Positions 1 to 10,500 are shown, numbered from the stretch's first letter. The stretch: DNA of 23,494 nt from Bacillota bacterium (GCA_023393095.1 JAEWMT010000118.1:1-23494); one strand, 5' to 3'. Notes: generated from the sequence alone by a model not told the origin. A program made the numbers and translations.

Positions 1-135
1 TAAGGTTCTGTAATTGATTGTCTCCGGCTTTCTAACTTCTCCTTTTGACCACTCTCTGATTTTTTCAGGTGAAGCTAAACCAATTTTAATTGCATCATAG
101 GTTATCTCTTGAATGCTACTTACTAATTCAGACAT
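1..135 (-). CDS. rpoC: RNA polymerase subunit beta' (N-terminal 45 residues, partial)
   Basis: This is the first 45 codons of the beta' subunit, which with beta forms the catalytic cleft of RNA polymerase; the rest lies beyond the left edge. The start ATG is at 135, with a purine-rich AGGGAGAG stretch just upstream as ribosome-binding site. The reading is open to base 1 and contains the N-terminal pattern ASPEKIREWSKGEV followed by KPETINYRTL, the start of the clamp region in bacterial beta'. It follows rpoB after only 24 bases, so the two are surely cotranscribed. Identity is secure from the motif and the gene order; nothing can be said about the zinc-binding or catalytic parts because they are outside the window. 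Confidence 0.97.
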   Translation of the reverse strand, partial: MSELVSSIQEITYDAIKIGLASPEKIREWSKGEVRKPETINYRTL

Positions 136-159
136 TCCTTGGCTCTCCCTTCGTTAAGA

Positions 160-3100
160 TTATTCATCTTCCTCTTCCGATTCTTCGGAAAATTCTATGT
201 CATCTTCTTCTTCATAAATTCCGTCTTCCAGTACATCTTCAGATTCTTCCGATTCTTCCGATTCATCTTCATAAATATCGAAAATATCAGAATCAATTTC
301 TTCTACATTTCCTTGGGTAAAGCCGGCATCTTCATAGCCTTCATCATATCTGAAATTATTTTCGCCTTCAATTAATGGAGTCAGGTCAGAATCACCATAT
401 TCAATACTTTCTGACATCTTCACCTCGGCACCGTTCTCATCAAGAACCGTAACATCCAGTGCCAGGGATTGAAGCTCTTTTAAGAGAACCTTGAAGGATT
501 CCGGAATACCGGGCTCCGTAATATTCTCGCCCTTTATAATAGCTTCATAGGTCTTAACACGACCTGTAACATCATCGGATTTTACTGTTAAGATTTCCTG
601 AAGGATGTAAGCAGCACCGTAAGCTTCGAGTGCCCAAACCTCCATCTCACCAAATCTCTGTCCACCGAACTGTGCTTTACCACCTAATGGTTGTTGTGTT
701 ACTAAGGAGTAAGGGCCAGTGGAACGAGCATGGATCTTATCATCAACCAAATGATGGAGCTTCAAATAATGCATAAAACCAACCGTAACGGAGCCATCGA
801 AATACTCTCCGGTTCTACCATCGCGAAGTCTTACTTTACCATCGCGGTTGATTGGTACACCCTTCCAGTCCTCTCTATGTTCCGGATGCATCTTCAGATA
901 ATCCATAAATTCAGGATCAAGGTTATCTTTATATTTTGCTTCAAATTCCTCCCAGGAGGTATTTGCAAAATCATTTGCAATTTCCAAGGTATCCATAATA
1001 TCGAACTCATCAGCTCCGTCAAATACCGGAGTTGAAATATCAATTCCAAGTACCTTTGATGCCAAGGACAGATGGATTTCCAGTACCTGTCCTATATTCA
1101 TACGTGAAGGTACACCAAGGGGATTAAGAACGATATCAAGTGGTCTGCCGTTTGGTAAGAATGGCATATCTTCTACCGGAAGTACACGGGAAACAACACC
1201 CTTGTTACCATGACGACCAGCCATCTTATCACCAACCTGGATCTTTCTCTTCTGAGCGATATATACACGAACGGTCTGGTTAACACCTGGTGATAAATCA
1301 TCACCGTTCTCCCTTGTAAATACTTTAGCATCAACGATAATGCCATACTCACCGTGAGGAACACGAAGAGAGGTATCTCTTACTTCTCTTGCCTTCTCAC
1401 CAAAGATAGCACGGAGTAATCTTTCTTCTGCGGTTAACTCGGTCTCACCCTTCGGTGTAACCTTACCAACAAGAATATCTCCCGCACGAACCTCGGCACC
1501 GATACGAATAATTCCTCTTTCGTCAAGATCCTTCAGAGCATCATCACCGACACCCGGAACATCCCTTGTAATCTCTTCCGGTCCGAGCTTGGTATCTCTG
1601 GATTCTGCTTCATATTCTTCGATATGAACTGAGGTATATACATCCTCCTGTACCAGTCTCTCACTAAGGAGTACCGCATCCTCGTAATTATAACCTTCCC
1701 AAGTCATGAAGCCGATTAATGGGTTCTTACCAAGCGCAAGCTCTCCCTTGGAAGTGGAAGGACCATCCGCAATAACTTGACCTGCTGCAATCTTCTGACC
1801 TCTGTATACAATAGGTCTCTGGTTAATACAGGTTCCCTGGTTACTCTTTGAAAATTTAATCATACGGTAAGAGGATTTTGTATTATCATCATTTTTAATA
1901 ATTACTTCTTTCGCTGTAACGCGTTCAACCACACCGGCTTTCTTTGCTACTACACAAACACCGGAGTCAATTGCTGCCTTAGCTTCAATACCGGTTCCTA
2001 CTACAGGTGCCTCTGTTAAAAGAAGTGGAACTGCCTGACGCTGCATGTTTGCACCCATGAGGGCACGGTTCGCATCGTCATTTTCAAGGAAAGGAATTAA
2101 TGCGGTAGCTACGGAGAATACCATCTTAGGAGATACATCCATATAGTCAATCAGATGCTTCTCATACTCAGAGGTTTCTTCTCTATGACGACCGGATATA
2201 CTGTTGCCTACAAAATAACCGTTTTCATTTAGCTCTTCATTTGCCTGAGCAACGATATATTTGTCTTCTTCATCCGCTGTCATATAAATAACTTCATCTG
2301 TAACTCTCGGATTCATTGGATCTGTTTTATCACATTTACGATATGGAGCTTCAATAAAGCCATATTCATTAATTCTTGCATAGGTTGCAAGTGAGTTGAT
2401 CAGACCGATGTTAGGACCTTCGGGAGTCTCAATCGGACACATTCTTCCGTAATGGGAATAGTGAACGTCACGTACCTCGAATCCTGCTCTATCACGGGAC
2501 AAACCACCAGGTCCAAGTGCGGAAAGACGTCTCTTATGGGTTAATTCACCGAGGGGGTTGTGCTGATCCATGAACTGGGACAGCTGGGAGCTTCCGAAGA
2601 ACTCCTTCACCGCTGCGGTTACCGGTTTAATATTAATCAGGGATTGAGGACTGATACCCTCAAGATCCTGAGTTGTCATTCTTTCTCTTACAACACGTTC
2701 CATTCTGGAAAGACCGATACGGTACTGGTTTTGTAATAATTCACCAACCGCTCTGATTCTTCTGTTACCCAGATGATCGATATCATCGGCATTACCAATT
2801 CCATATTCCAAATGAATGTTATAGTTAATGGAAGCAATAATATCTTCCTTGGTAATATGTTTCGGAATCAATTCATTGATATTTTTCTTAATTGCTTCTT
2901 TGATAGCTTCAATATCAGAATTTTCAGCCAAAATATTCTTAAGTACAGGATAGTATACATCCTCGGCAATACCAAGTTCCTTCTTGTCAACATCAACATA
3001 ATAAGTTAAATCAACCATCATGTTAGCGATAACCTTAACATTACGCTCTTCCGCTTGTACCATTACAAAAGGTACAGCCGAGTTCTGAATCTGTCTTGCC

Positions 3101-4071
3101 AGTTTATCGTCAACCTGTGTTCCGGCACTTGCAATAATCTCACCCGTGGAATGATCTACTACATCCTCAGAAAGTACAAAGCCTACAATTCTGTTACGGA
3201 AATGCAGCTTCTTATTAAATTTATATCTACCAACCTTGGCAAGATCATATCTTCTTGCATCAAAAAACATGCTGTTCAATAAGGACTCCGCATTTTCAAC
3301 TGCTAGCGGCTCACCGGGACGAAGCTTCTTGTATAATTCAAGTAAACCGTCCTGATAGCTTCCGGCCGGATCCTTAGAGGTACTTGGATCTCTGGCAAGA
3401 CTTGCAAGGATCTTCGGTTCCTCACCGAATAACTGCTTGATTTCTTCATTGGTTCCATAACCCAAAGCTCTCACAAAGGTAGTGATCGGAACCTTTCTAT
3501 TACGGTCAACACGTACATAAAATACATCGTTGGAATCTGTCTCATATTCCAGCCATGCTCCTCTGTTCGGGATAACAGTGGAAGAGAATAATCTCTTACC
3601 GATTTTATCATGATCTATTGAATAATAAATACCAGGGGAACGTACTAACTGGCTAACGATAACTCTCTCTGCGCCATTAATTACAAAGGTACCGGTTTCC
3701 GTCATCAACGGTAAATCTCCCATGAAGATATCATGCTCGTTGATCTCGTTGTTTTCTTTATTATGAAGTCTGACTTTTACTTTCAAAGGAGCTGCATATG
3801 TTGCATCTCTTTCCTTACATTCCTCGATCGTATATTTGATGTCATCCTCACATAAAGCAAAGTCTACGAATTCCAAACTCAAATGCCCACTGTAATCTGC
3901 TATTGGAGAAATATCATCGAATACTTCCTTGAGTCCCTCGTCTAAAAACCACTGATAGGAATCCTTCTGTACTTCAATGAGATTGGGCATCTCCAGGACT
4001 TCCTTCTGCTTGGAGTAACTCATTCTAACGTTATTACCAACCTTAATTGGATGCATTCTGTTCTTGTCCAT
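160..4071 (-). CDS. rpoB: RNA polymerase subunit beta
   Basis: Beta subunit of RNA polymerase, 1303 aa from the chosen start. Visible landmarks are the rifampicin pocket around residues 490-530 (SQFMDQHNPLGELTHKRRLS and ALGPGGLSRDRAG, with the residues typical of sensitive enzymes), the motif IETPEGPNIGLI, the catalytic-region motif VGDKMAGRHGNKGVVS, and the C-terminal clamp motif GGKAQFGGQRFGEMEVWALE. I place the start at the ATG at 4071. An in-frame GTG at 4083 would add four residues, but it lies inside the AAGGGGTG ribosome-binding site that serves 4071. The last 50 or so residues form a very acidic tail of Asp, Glu and Ser with SEESEE-type repeats. The gene is preceded by its own sigma-A promoter rather than by rplL, and is followed by rpoC. 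Confidence 0.98.
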   Translation of the reverse strand: MDKNRMHPIKVGNNVRMSYSKQKEVLEMPNLIEVQKDSYQWFLDEGLKEVFDDISPIADYSGHLSLEFVDFALCEDDIKYTIEECKERDATYAAPLKVKVRLHNKENNEINEHDIFMGDLPLMTETGTFVINGAERVIVSQLVRSPGIYYSIDHDKIGKRLFSSTVIPNRGAWLEYETDSNDVFYVRVDRNRKVPITTFVRALGYGTNEEIKQLFGEEPKILASLARDPSTSKDPAGSYQDGLLELYKKLRPGEPLAVENAESLLNSMFFDARRYDLAKVGRYKFNKKLHFRNRIVGFVLSEDVVDHSTGEIIASAGTQVDDKLARQIQNSAVPFVMVQAEERNVKVIANMMVDLTYYVDVDKKELGIAEDVYYPVLKNILAENSDIEAIKEAIKKNINELIPKHITKEDIIASINYNIHLEYGIGNADDIDHLGNRRIRAVGELLQNQYRIGLSRMERVVRERMTTQDLEGISPQSLINIKPVTAAVKEFFGSSQLSQFMDQHNPLGELTHKRRLSALGPGGLSRDRAGFEVRDVHYSHYGRMCPIETPEGPNIGLINSLATYARINEYGFIEAPYRKCDKTDPMNPRVTDEVIYMTADEEDKYIVAQANEELNENGYFVGNSISGRHREETSEYEKHLIDYMDVSPKMVFSVATALIPFLENDDANRALMGANMQRQAVPLLLTEAPVVGTGIEAKAAIDSGVCVVAKKAGVVERVTAKEVIIKNDDNTKSSYRMIKFSKSNQGTCINQRPIVYRGQKIAAGQVIADGPSTSKGELALGKNPLIGFMTWEGYNYEDAVLLSERLVQEDVYTSVHIEEYEAESRDTKLGPEEITRDVPGVGDDALKDLDERGIIRIGAEVRAGDILVGKVTPKGETELTAEERLLRAIFGEKAREVRDTSLRVPHGEYGIIVDAKVFTRENGDDLSPGVNQTVRVYIAQKRKIQVGDKMAGRHGNKGVVSRVLPVEDMPFLPNGRPLDIVLNPLGVPSRMNIGQVLEIHLSLASKVLGIDISTPVFDGADEFDIMDTLEIANDFANTSWEEFEAKYKDNLDPEFMDYLKMHPEHREDWKGVPINRDGKVRLRDGRTGEYFDGSVTVGFMHYLKLHHLVDDKIHARSTGPYSLVTQQPLGGKAQFGGQRFGEMEVWALEAYGAAYILQEILTVKSDDVTGRVKTYEAIIKGENITEPGIPESFKVLLKELQSLALDVTVLDENGAEVKMSESIEYGDSDLTPLIEGENNFRYDEGYEDAGFTQGNVEEIDSDIFDIYEDESEESEESEDVLEDGIYEEEDDIEFSEESEEEDE

Positions 4072-4192
4072 TGACGTTTTCACCCCTTGAATTTTTTGTA
4101 TATCTCTTGCTTAAAAAACTTCTTTTCATTTTCTTTCATATATGCTATAATATAAATACATAGGCATACAACACCACAATAGTGCATCTTTC

Positions 4193-4221
4193 ATACTACC
4201 ATACTTATTTTCAACTGTCAA
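4193..4221 (-). promoter_or_regulatory. Sigma-A promoter for rpoBC
   Basis: On the minus strand a perfect -35 TTGACA (4216-4221) is separated by 17 bases from -10 TAGTAT (4193-4198), which is preceded by TGG, an extended -10. Predicted transcription start is near 4186, giving a leader of about 115 nt before the rpoB ATG. This explains how rpoBC is expressed although rplL is far away. Confidence 0.85.
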
Positions 4222-4256
4222 CGTAAAATGTTGATTTTTTTTATTTTATACAAACA

Positions 4257-4315
4257 AATTTATACAATTTAAATAAGCCCGCGCGTTCTGCGGGCTTATT
4301 TAAATTGTATAAATT
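4257..4315 (-). terminator. 26-bp perfect inverted repeat, probable terminator/insulator upstream of rpoB
   Basis: Arms 4257-4282 and 4290-4315 are exact reverse complements (26 bp), with a GC-rich tip (GCCCGC/GCGGGC) and a 7-base loop. The stem base is AT-rich, so either strand forms a hairpin with U-rich flanks. It lies between the surface-protein unit and the rpoB promoter, consistent with a bidirectional terminator. The classic U-tract is weak, so the exact role is inferred. Confidence 0.65.
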
Positions 4316-4333
4316 CAGCCAAGCAGATGAATC

Positions 4334-4455
4334 TTCCGCTTGGCATGCCACCATAGGTGGTGTTTGTATAACGAGCAATTTGCTGCCTTTGCAAATTGTG
4401 AGTCTATTGTAAATCTCTTAGGACACATCATCCATGCAATTGATTTCCGCTTGGC
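4334..4455. repeat. 11-bp direct repeat pair with small inverted repeats
   Basis: TTCCGCTTGGC occurs at 4334-4344 and again at 4445-4455. The left copy also pairs with GCCAAGC at 4318-4324 as a hairpin. A second small inverted repeat (CAATTTGC/GCAAATTG) lies at about 4376-4398. The right copy lies just after the stop codon of the GNAT remnant. Function unknown; these may be scars of the rearrangement that removed most of that gene. Confidence 0.4.
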
Positions 4456-4458
4456 GTA

Positions 4459-4632
4459 TTAATATCCAACCACTTCATATGCCGTATATTCTTTATCAAA
4501 ATGATAACCGAACTTCCCTGCCAAAGCAACCGAGCCTATGTTCTGAGCATCCCAACTTAGATACAAACCTCTTTCCAAACACTCTAAGATAAGTTTTGCA
4601 CCACAGGCTAACGTGTGGTTTTCAGGTAATTT
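4459..4632 (-). pseudogene. GNAT-type acetyltransferase C-terminal remnant
   Basis: The minus strand reads openly for about 57 codons to a TAA at 4459-4461. It encodes NHTLACGAKLILECLERGLY followed by LSWDAQN, GSVALAGKFGYHFDKEY and TAYEVVGY. This resembles the C-terminal acetyl-CoA-binding half of GNAT acetyltransferases, where a W-D-x-x-N-x-x-S-x-x-L-A-x-x-x-G-F pattern is typical. A TAG lies immediately upstream (4633-4635), there is no start codon or ribosome-binding site, and the N-terminal half is absent. I infer a deleted gene of which only the 3' end survives. It suggests this intergenic region has seen rearrangement. Confidence 0.75.
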
Positions 4633-4680
4633 CTACTAATAACAATTTGAAAATAAAGAATTTATAAAATATGTGGCATA

Positions 4681-4724
4681 GAGTAAAAATAAAACAGGGG
4701 AAGCCTGCATTCAGACTATCCCCT
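4681..4724 (-). terminator. Intrinsic terminator after the 781-aa surface protein
   Basis: On the minus strand AGGGGA and an inner AGTCTG pair with CAGGCT and TCCCCT around an AATG loop (4696-4724), followed by a U-rich GTTTTATTTTTAC tail. It lies 57 bases after the stop codon of the 781-aa surface-protein gene. Confidence 0.85.
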
Positions 4725-4780
4725 ACCATACTGTACGCACCTTATTAAGCAGATGGTTACTTACTTTATTGATTGTAATA

Positions 4781-7126
4781 TTAATTACCCATGTATTGCA
4801 TCTTTATAGTATATTCATCAGTAGTAGAAGGATTCGGTGTTTCAATGCGTAGCCAATAAATCCCATTACCGTCAAAATTATGATCTAATGTTGCAGTTGT
4901 ATTAAAATCAGTATTATCATTTATCGTATGACCACCATCATTATTACATAAATATAATTTTATATTTTCTTGATTAAGTGAGTCAACCGTAAATTTATAA
5001 TTTCCAATATTATTAATTGAAAGCATGTAATCATTTATATAATTATTACTACCTAAGTATGCTTTTACTTTAAACTCTTTTATCAAAGGGTAAAGGCATA
5101 CAGTAATCTTACCAATTTTATAATGATTTTTAGAATCCGTTAATTTATATTGAATTTCTTTTCTAATATCATTTGGAGCGTCTGATATCACTTTTATATT
5201 AATTTCTATTTTATTTCCTTTAACTATATCACTAATGGGTCCTTCTGCAATACTTCCAGTAACTGTAAAAAAGTTCTTATCATAGGGCTCTAATGAGACA
5301 CTGTAGGTTTCATTTTCATCTAACTCATCAAATTCTAAAATATTTAGTTTATAATCATAACCACAAGAAGCGTCCACACTTTTATTAACTAAAATAGGAA
5401 GATTATAAGTTACATTAATCGTTACTTCAGCTACATTTGAATTACCCGCAGAATTAGTAAGATAATAAGTAAATTTGTCTACTCCTTCAAAATTTGATTT
5501 CGGTGTATAACATATTATCTCACAAACCTTATCACCATTTTTATCCTCTGCAACTGCTGTTCCATTTTCTGGTTGCACAACGGTTATGCTAGTATACCCT
5601 TCTGGTACATCGTTATTTAATATAGGAATATCAACATACTCAGTACTTAATACATCGGCGGAATCAGGTTTTGCTATAGGCTTTTTTACTGGAATAGGGG
5701 TCGATCCACCTGGTCCAGTTGATCCTGTTGGTCCAGCAGGAGTCCCCGTCGGGTGCGTAGGAGCAACCACTTGATCTACAACATTATTAGTTAATAACTG
5801 AACTTCTTTTTGAGTATCATTTGTAACATTTACGCCTACTGTATTATCCGCTCTGTTTAGTACTGTGCCTTCAGCGCCTTTACTTAAATTAACTGCTGTA
5901 TTGGCCATCATATTCAGATTCAGAGGTATAGATGAAGATATTGTGCTGCCGGCTGCTGTTCTCTCTACTGCCACAGGGACTCTATTGCTAGTTCCTGTGA
6001 AGGAAACCTGAGCCGGTTGTGATAATGAAACTATATTTATACTTCCATTAGCCACAATATTTATATTCGAATTACAACAGCTAACAACAATTTCGTTTAG
6101 AGTAGCCATATTGTCAATCACTAATCTTGCCAACGAATCATTCAAATAAATAGAGTTATTGCTAGCATATTCATTCCATGTTGTATCTTTAATCTCCTGA
6201 ATGACAATATGTTTAAAGGTTCCTTTATTATTCACATCACCATTGGGAGCTATTACGGTGATACTCTTATCAGAGTAATCTCCTTTGGGAATATTAAAAT
6301 TGATAGCCTCTTTCGTCTGTATTGATATCAATGTAATATTCTTATCATTTAATGCAGCTTCCAGCTCTGTCTGATTTGTTACCACTGCTTCTTTCAGATT
6401 CTTCTCAACAAAGATTGTATACCACTGACTGGATGCAGTTATGTACTTTTCATTCGCTGCCTTATTATTTAACCATGCTGAGTACTTGCTACTACTCTGA
6501 AAACATACTGCGCGAATCTGGAAGGTTCCTTCCTTTGATGACTTGGTTACACCTTTCGAAGATACTGTAGTTCCAGCCTTATCTTCTTGAATATCCCATC
6601 TAATAATATCAGAGGTAGCAATTTTTGCTCCGGCTTCGGTATTAGCTACCTGATATCCAAATTTTAATTCAGACCCTACTGCAACTATCTGATAATTAGA
6701 AACTTCACTGATACTAATTTCTTTCGCATTATTTCTTACTGTAACAGAAGTTTCCGGTTTTATTACGGAACCTTTTGAATTCGTTATTTTACAGTAAATA
6801 TATGCTGTACCAACTTTTTTTGCTGTTACAACACCTGTCTTACTGTTAATCGATACTGAATCGGGATTTCCCTTTTTCTTATCAACAGTCCAGACATACT
6901 TGGCTTTTTTTTCTATCGCCGAGCTCTTAATATTAAAATCAAATGTGTTCTGAGTTTTGGTACCTAAGTGTAGATACTTATTAGTTGCATTCAGATATTG
7001 CTCAGCAAGACTTTTTGAACTTGTCGCAGCTTTAGCAACCATACCATTAGTGGCTTGCATATTAGCAATCAGCATTGCCAAAGTTAAAACTGTAACCATT
7101 AACCTTTTAAATACTTTTTTAGTCAT
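4781..7126 (-). CDS. Secreted Ig-like / cadherin-repeat surface protein (781 aa, short paralogue)
   Basis: Probable exported adhesin or matrix-type protein. Residues 1-33 are a signal peptide with a basic start, hydrophobic core and AKA-type cleavage site. A bacterial Ig-like (BIG2-type) region follows at about 75-130, with the pattern SINSKTGVVTAKKVGTAYIY. Residues 240-440 are rich in N, V, I and T and look like beta-strand or beta-helix sequence. A Pro/Gly/Thr linker spans roughly 452-480. One clear cadherin/VCBS-like repeat (ILNNDVPEG, then YTPKSNFEGVDKFTYYLTNS) is followed by a degenerate second repeat and a C-terminal beta-rich domain. There is no LPxTG motif or C-terminal membrane anchor, so attachment is unknown. 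The ATG at 7126 has GAGGGGAT 7 bases upstream. The first 450 residues closely match the neighbouring 1568-aa protein. Ligand and function are not identifiable from sequence. Confidence 0.9.
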   Translation of the reverse strand: MTKKVFKRLMVTVLTLAMLIANMQATNGMVAKAATSSKSLAEQYLNATNKYLHLGTKTQNTFDFNIKSSAIEKKAKYVWTVDKKKGNPDSVSINSKTGVVTAKKVGTAYIYCKITNSKGSVIKPETSVTVRNNAKEISISEVSNYQIVAVGSELKFGYQVANTEAGAKIATSDIIRWDIQEDKAGTTVSSKGVTKSSKEGTFQIRAVCFQSSSKYSAWLNNKAANEKYITASSQWYTIFVEKNLKEAVVTNQTELEAALNDKNITLISIQTKEAINFNIPKGDYSDKSITVIAPNGDVNNKGTFKHIVIQEIKDTTWNEYASNNSIYLNDSLARLVIDNMATLNEIVVSCCNSNINIVANGSINIVSLSQPAQVSFTGTSNRVPVAVERTAAGSTISSSIPLNLNMMANTAVNLSKGAEGTVLNRADNTVGVNVTNDTQKEVQLLTNNVVDQVVAPTHPTGTPAGPTGSTGPGGSTPIPVKKPIAKPDSADVLSTEYVDIPILNNDVPEGYTSITVVQPENGTAVAEDKNGDKVCEIICYTPKSNFEGVDKFTYYLTNSAGNSNVAEVTINVTYNLPILVNKSVDASCGYDYKLNILEFDELDENETYSVSLEPYDKNFFTVTGSIAEGPISDIVKGNKIEINIKVISDAPNDIRKEIQYKLTDSKNHYKIGKITVCLYPLIKEFKVKAYLGSNNYINDYMLSINNIGNYKFTVDSLNQENIKLYLCNNDGGHTINDNTDFNTTATLDHNFDGNGIYWLRIETPNPSTTDEYTIKMQYMGN

Positions 7127-7150
7127 GTTTTATCCCCTCGTATAATATTA

Positions 7151-7294
7151 TTATCACGTCATAGTCATCAATTTTTAACACCATTTTATGACATTTTACA
7201 TGATTTCATATATTTTTCCATAAAACTGTTTTTTTGTCAATTAGTCAAAGGGACTAATTAGCATATTTTAATAAATATTTTTTAATTATGTAAA
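7151..7294. promoter_or_regulatory. Three dyad-like sites around the 781-aa gene promoter
   Basis: Sites related to TTACGTGATTT lie at 7196-7206 (TTACATGATTT) and, inverted and more decayed, at about 7284-7294. A third, TTATCACGTCA, lies at 7151-7161. They match the position and orientation of better-preserved copies at the paralogue. Possible operators; the regulator is unknown. Confidence 0.4.
7212..7240 (-). promoter_or_regulatory. Promoter of the 781-aa surface protein gene
   Basis: On the minus strand -35 TTGACA (7235-7240), a 17-base spacer ending in TGG, and -10 AAAAAT (7212-7217). The -10 is weak, but the same arrangement (TTGACA, 17 bases, TGA, GAAAAT) stands before the paralogue, which supports it. 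Confidence 0.65.
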
Positions 7295-7448
7295 ATAAAT
7301 AGATACAATAATCACCATAGTTTCGTAACAACATGATGATACATCGCAGTTTCATCATTCTATCCAATCTCTGCTTCTTTATATTCCAAACTCTAGAATA
7401 TAATCGATCTGATAATAATAACGATTGTTTCTCTTATGCTAGCATATG

Positions 7449-7486
7449 ATAAACCGGGTAACTTATTTCAAAAGCACCCGGTTTAT
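7449..7486 (-). terminator. Hairpin after the 1568-aa surface protein gene
   Basis: A perfect 11-bp stem (arms 7449-7459 and 7476-7486, ATAAACCGGGT/ACCCGGTTTAT) surrounds a 16-base loop, 49 bases after the stop codon at 7535. The U-tract is poor, so this could end transcription weakly or protect the 3' end of the mRNA. Confidence 0.55.
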
Positions 7487-7534
7487 CCAAATTTACTTAT
7501 TACAATTGTTATTATCAAAATTAAAGATCATAAA

Positions 7535-10500
7535 TTATTTTTTAGTAAATGTAACATTTACGCTATAATCGAAATCTACATTCGAGCGATGAATTCGGGC
7601 ATATAGATAATATATTCCCTCTTTTAGGTCAAGTTCCAATGATGGATTTACTGAATCAGTACTATTGCCAATTAATCTACCATTACTATCATATATGTAC
7701 AAAATTCCTTGATCGTTAGTTAAGCTACTCGTAGTAAATTTACAGTGTCCATCTGCATATACTTCATATTTTTGACCACGAGATTCCTTTTCGCTATCGC
7801 TATAATAAGGACATAGAGTAAAAGATTCTGTTTTGGGAACAATACACACCTTAATTTTTGCTGATGTTGTTGGAATCTCCGGCTTTCCTACAACTGTTAA
7901 AGTATATGTGATATAAGTAATACCTACCGTTTGGTGATTTATGGAGCTTATATTAATAGTTCCGCCATTTTTATTAAGATTTAGTTTTTTAGTATCATAG
8001 TCGAAAGTACACGTAAAGCTATCACCTTTTTCCAGCTTATCATTAGCCAAATAATTAGGGAATATACTTTCATCGGAATACATAACTACCACATCATCAA
8101 CTGCTAACGGATTATCATATATAGAATCAATATTTAATGTTACTGTTTCAAGATTAGACCCTTGAACTCCATTATTAATACCATAAGTAAAGGTATCTAT
8201 TCCATTATAATCCGGATTTGGTGTATAACGTATCATCTGATATCCCTCGGGAGTTTTTTCAACAATAGCGGTACCATTATGCAGATTAGAAATATATATT
8301 GTAGGATTCGGACCTGCATTCACATCATTTTTGAGTACATCTATAAGAATTGATGTATCCTCATTTAAAGTAATATCACTATCTGGGTTAACCACAGGTT
8401 TGCCAAGTTTAATAGTTACTGTTACTGTTGCAGTAGATTCCTTACCATTCTCATCCCTCACCAGATAAGTAAAGCTATCCATACCTATATAATCTTTTTG
8501 TGGTGTATATATAATCGTGTTATCAGTCTTATTGATGGAAGCAGTACCTCCATTGCTGCACGCACCTACACTTAATAGGGTAAATTTCAGGTTATCGATA
8601 TTCTGGTCATTGCTTAATATGTCATATGATCCACTACTATTATTATCCACCGTGATAGAATCATCAATTGCTTTATATGGATCAGTCACTGGTTTTATCG
8701 TTATTGAAACATCTGCAACGTTCGAGGATAATTTATCACCACTATAATTTATAACATGATATTTAAAACTATCGGTCCCATTATAATTTAAATCTGGTGT
8801 ATATTTTATTATTCCTTCGGAATAACTACAATATACTTTTCCATGGCTAGGCAGCTGATCTAGCGCAAAGTCCAGCCAACATTTATCTTTACATACATCA
8901 TTCCCTCTCAAGTCAAAAGTTATAGGTGTGTCCTCGTCGGTGTATAAATCGTCCGGGACAGCAATTGGGGCATCATCAACCTGCTTAATAGATAAATCTA
9001 CATTTGCAGTTATTAATGATTTATCCTTATCATAAACTACAGTATAACTGAATGAATCACCTCCAAAGGCGTCCTCATATGGAGTATATAATATCTTATT
9101 ATCAATAATCTTAGTAGTACCTTTGGTTCCATTCGTACAACTTACCAATGAAAATGAGTCACCCTCTACATCACTGTCATTTGCCAATACATCGAGTGTC
9201 TCAGATTTATCCTCCGTCAAATCAAAATGATCATCTATAATTTTAGGGATATCATCTATGGATCTAATTGTAATAGTTACAGTAGCATAGTCTGATATTG
9301 CTTTATCTGCATCACGAAGCCTATATTTAAATGTATCCACACCGCTCACATTATCTTTCGGTTTGTATATAAAATTTTTAGAACCAAAATCAACTGTTAA
9401 CTGACCCAGCTCAGGCTTTGTAAAATCATAAATCGTCATATTAGTACCATCAATATCTTCATCGTTTGATAATGCATCCAAAGTCACCGCTCCGGCATCC
9501 TCATCAATTTCATATGTATTATCGACAGCTACCGGTGCATCATTGACTGGAGTGAAACTTACTACAACTTTAGCTGTTGACTTCTGATCACCGTTATAAG
9601 TTACTGTATATTCAAAGGTATCAGTATAATTAGAATTAGGTTTTGGAGTATAAAGCACTGTCATATCATCATTTACTTTCAAAGTACCATACTTAGCATC
9701 TGATACGCTGATTGAATTAATCACTCCACCGTTTTTATAATCATTATTCAATACTTTAATCGTTACCGGAGTATCTTCTAATGTGCCATATCTATCATCT
9801 ACTGCTTCAAACGGTACATTTATAATCGTAATACTCACTGTAACAGGTTCCGAGTCATACTCACCATCATTAATAATATAAGTAAAGGAATCATTACCTT
9901 CATAATTTGGATTTGGAGTATATCTAAAACAGGTTTTATTATATTCTTCAATCGTACCATACTGAGGTCCCTGTTTTAGCCTTGCAGTTAAAGCATTTTT
10001 CGGAGTATCGATGTCAATGTCATTATCCAGTACATTTGTAATGTCAATTGAAGTATTAGGTTTCAAAGAATACTTATCTTCTGTGCCGAACGGAATATCA
10101 TTAACTGCTCTTACCGTTACGGTTACCGTTGCTGTGGAAGTACCTCCCTTACCATCACTGACCGTGTAGCTGAAACTATCTTCCCCATTAAAATCTTTTT
10201 TCGGAGTATATTTCAACAGACTACCAACCTGCTCAACCAATCCGCCGTTTACACTTTGCGTATAGGAGCGGATTGTCAATACATCCATATTTTCATCTTT
10301 ATCATTCTTAATTACATCAATTAATCTGGAGTTATCATCTTCATCCATAGTGTCGGAATCATCAATCGCTATCGGGTTACTATTAATTAATCTCAAAGTT
10401 ACTTTGTAATATTTTATCGTACCGTTTTGTGCTGTTACCTTAATCACTATAATGTTTTTTGGCAAAAGTTTATATTTTGCAAATAAAGATTTATCTATTG

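Noticed and set aside
4072..4083. GTG at 4083 as the rpoB start
   Set aside because: It lies within the AAGGGGTG ribosome-binding site that is well spaced for the ATG at 4071, and family N-termini begin close to the latter.
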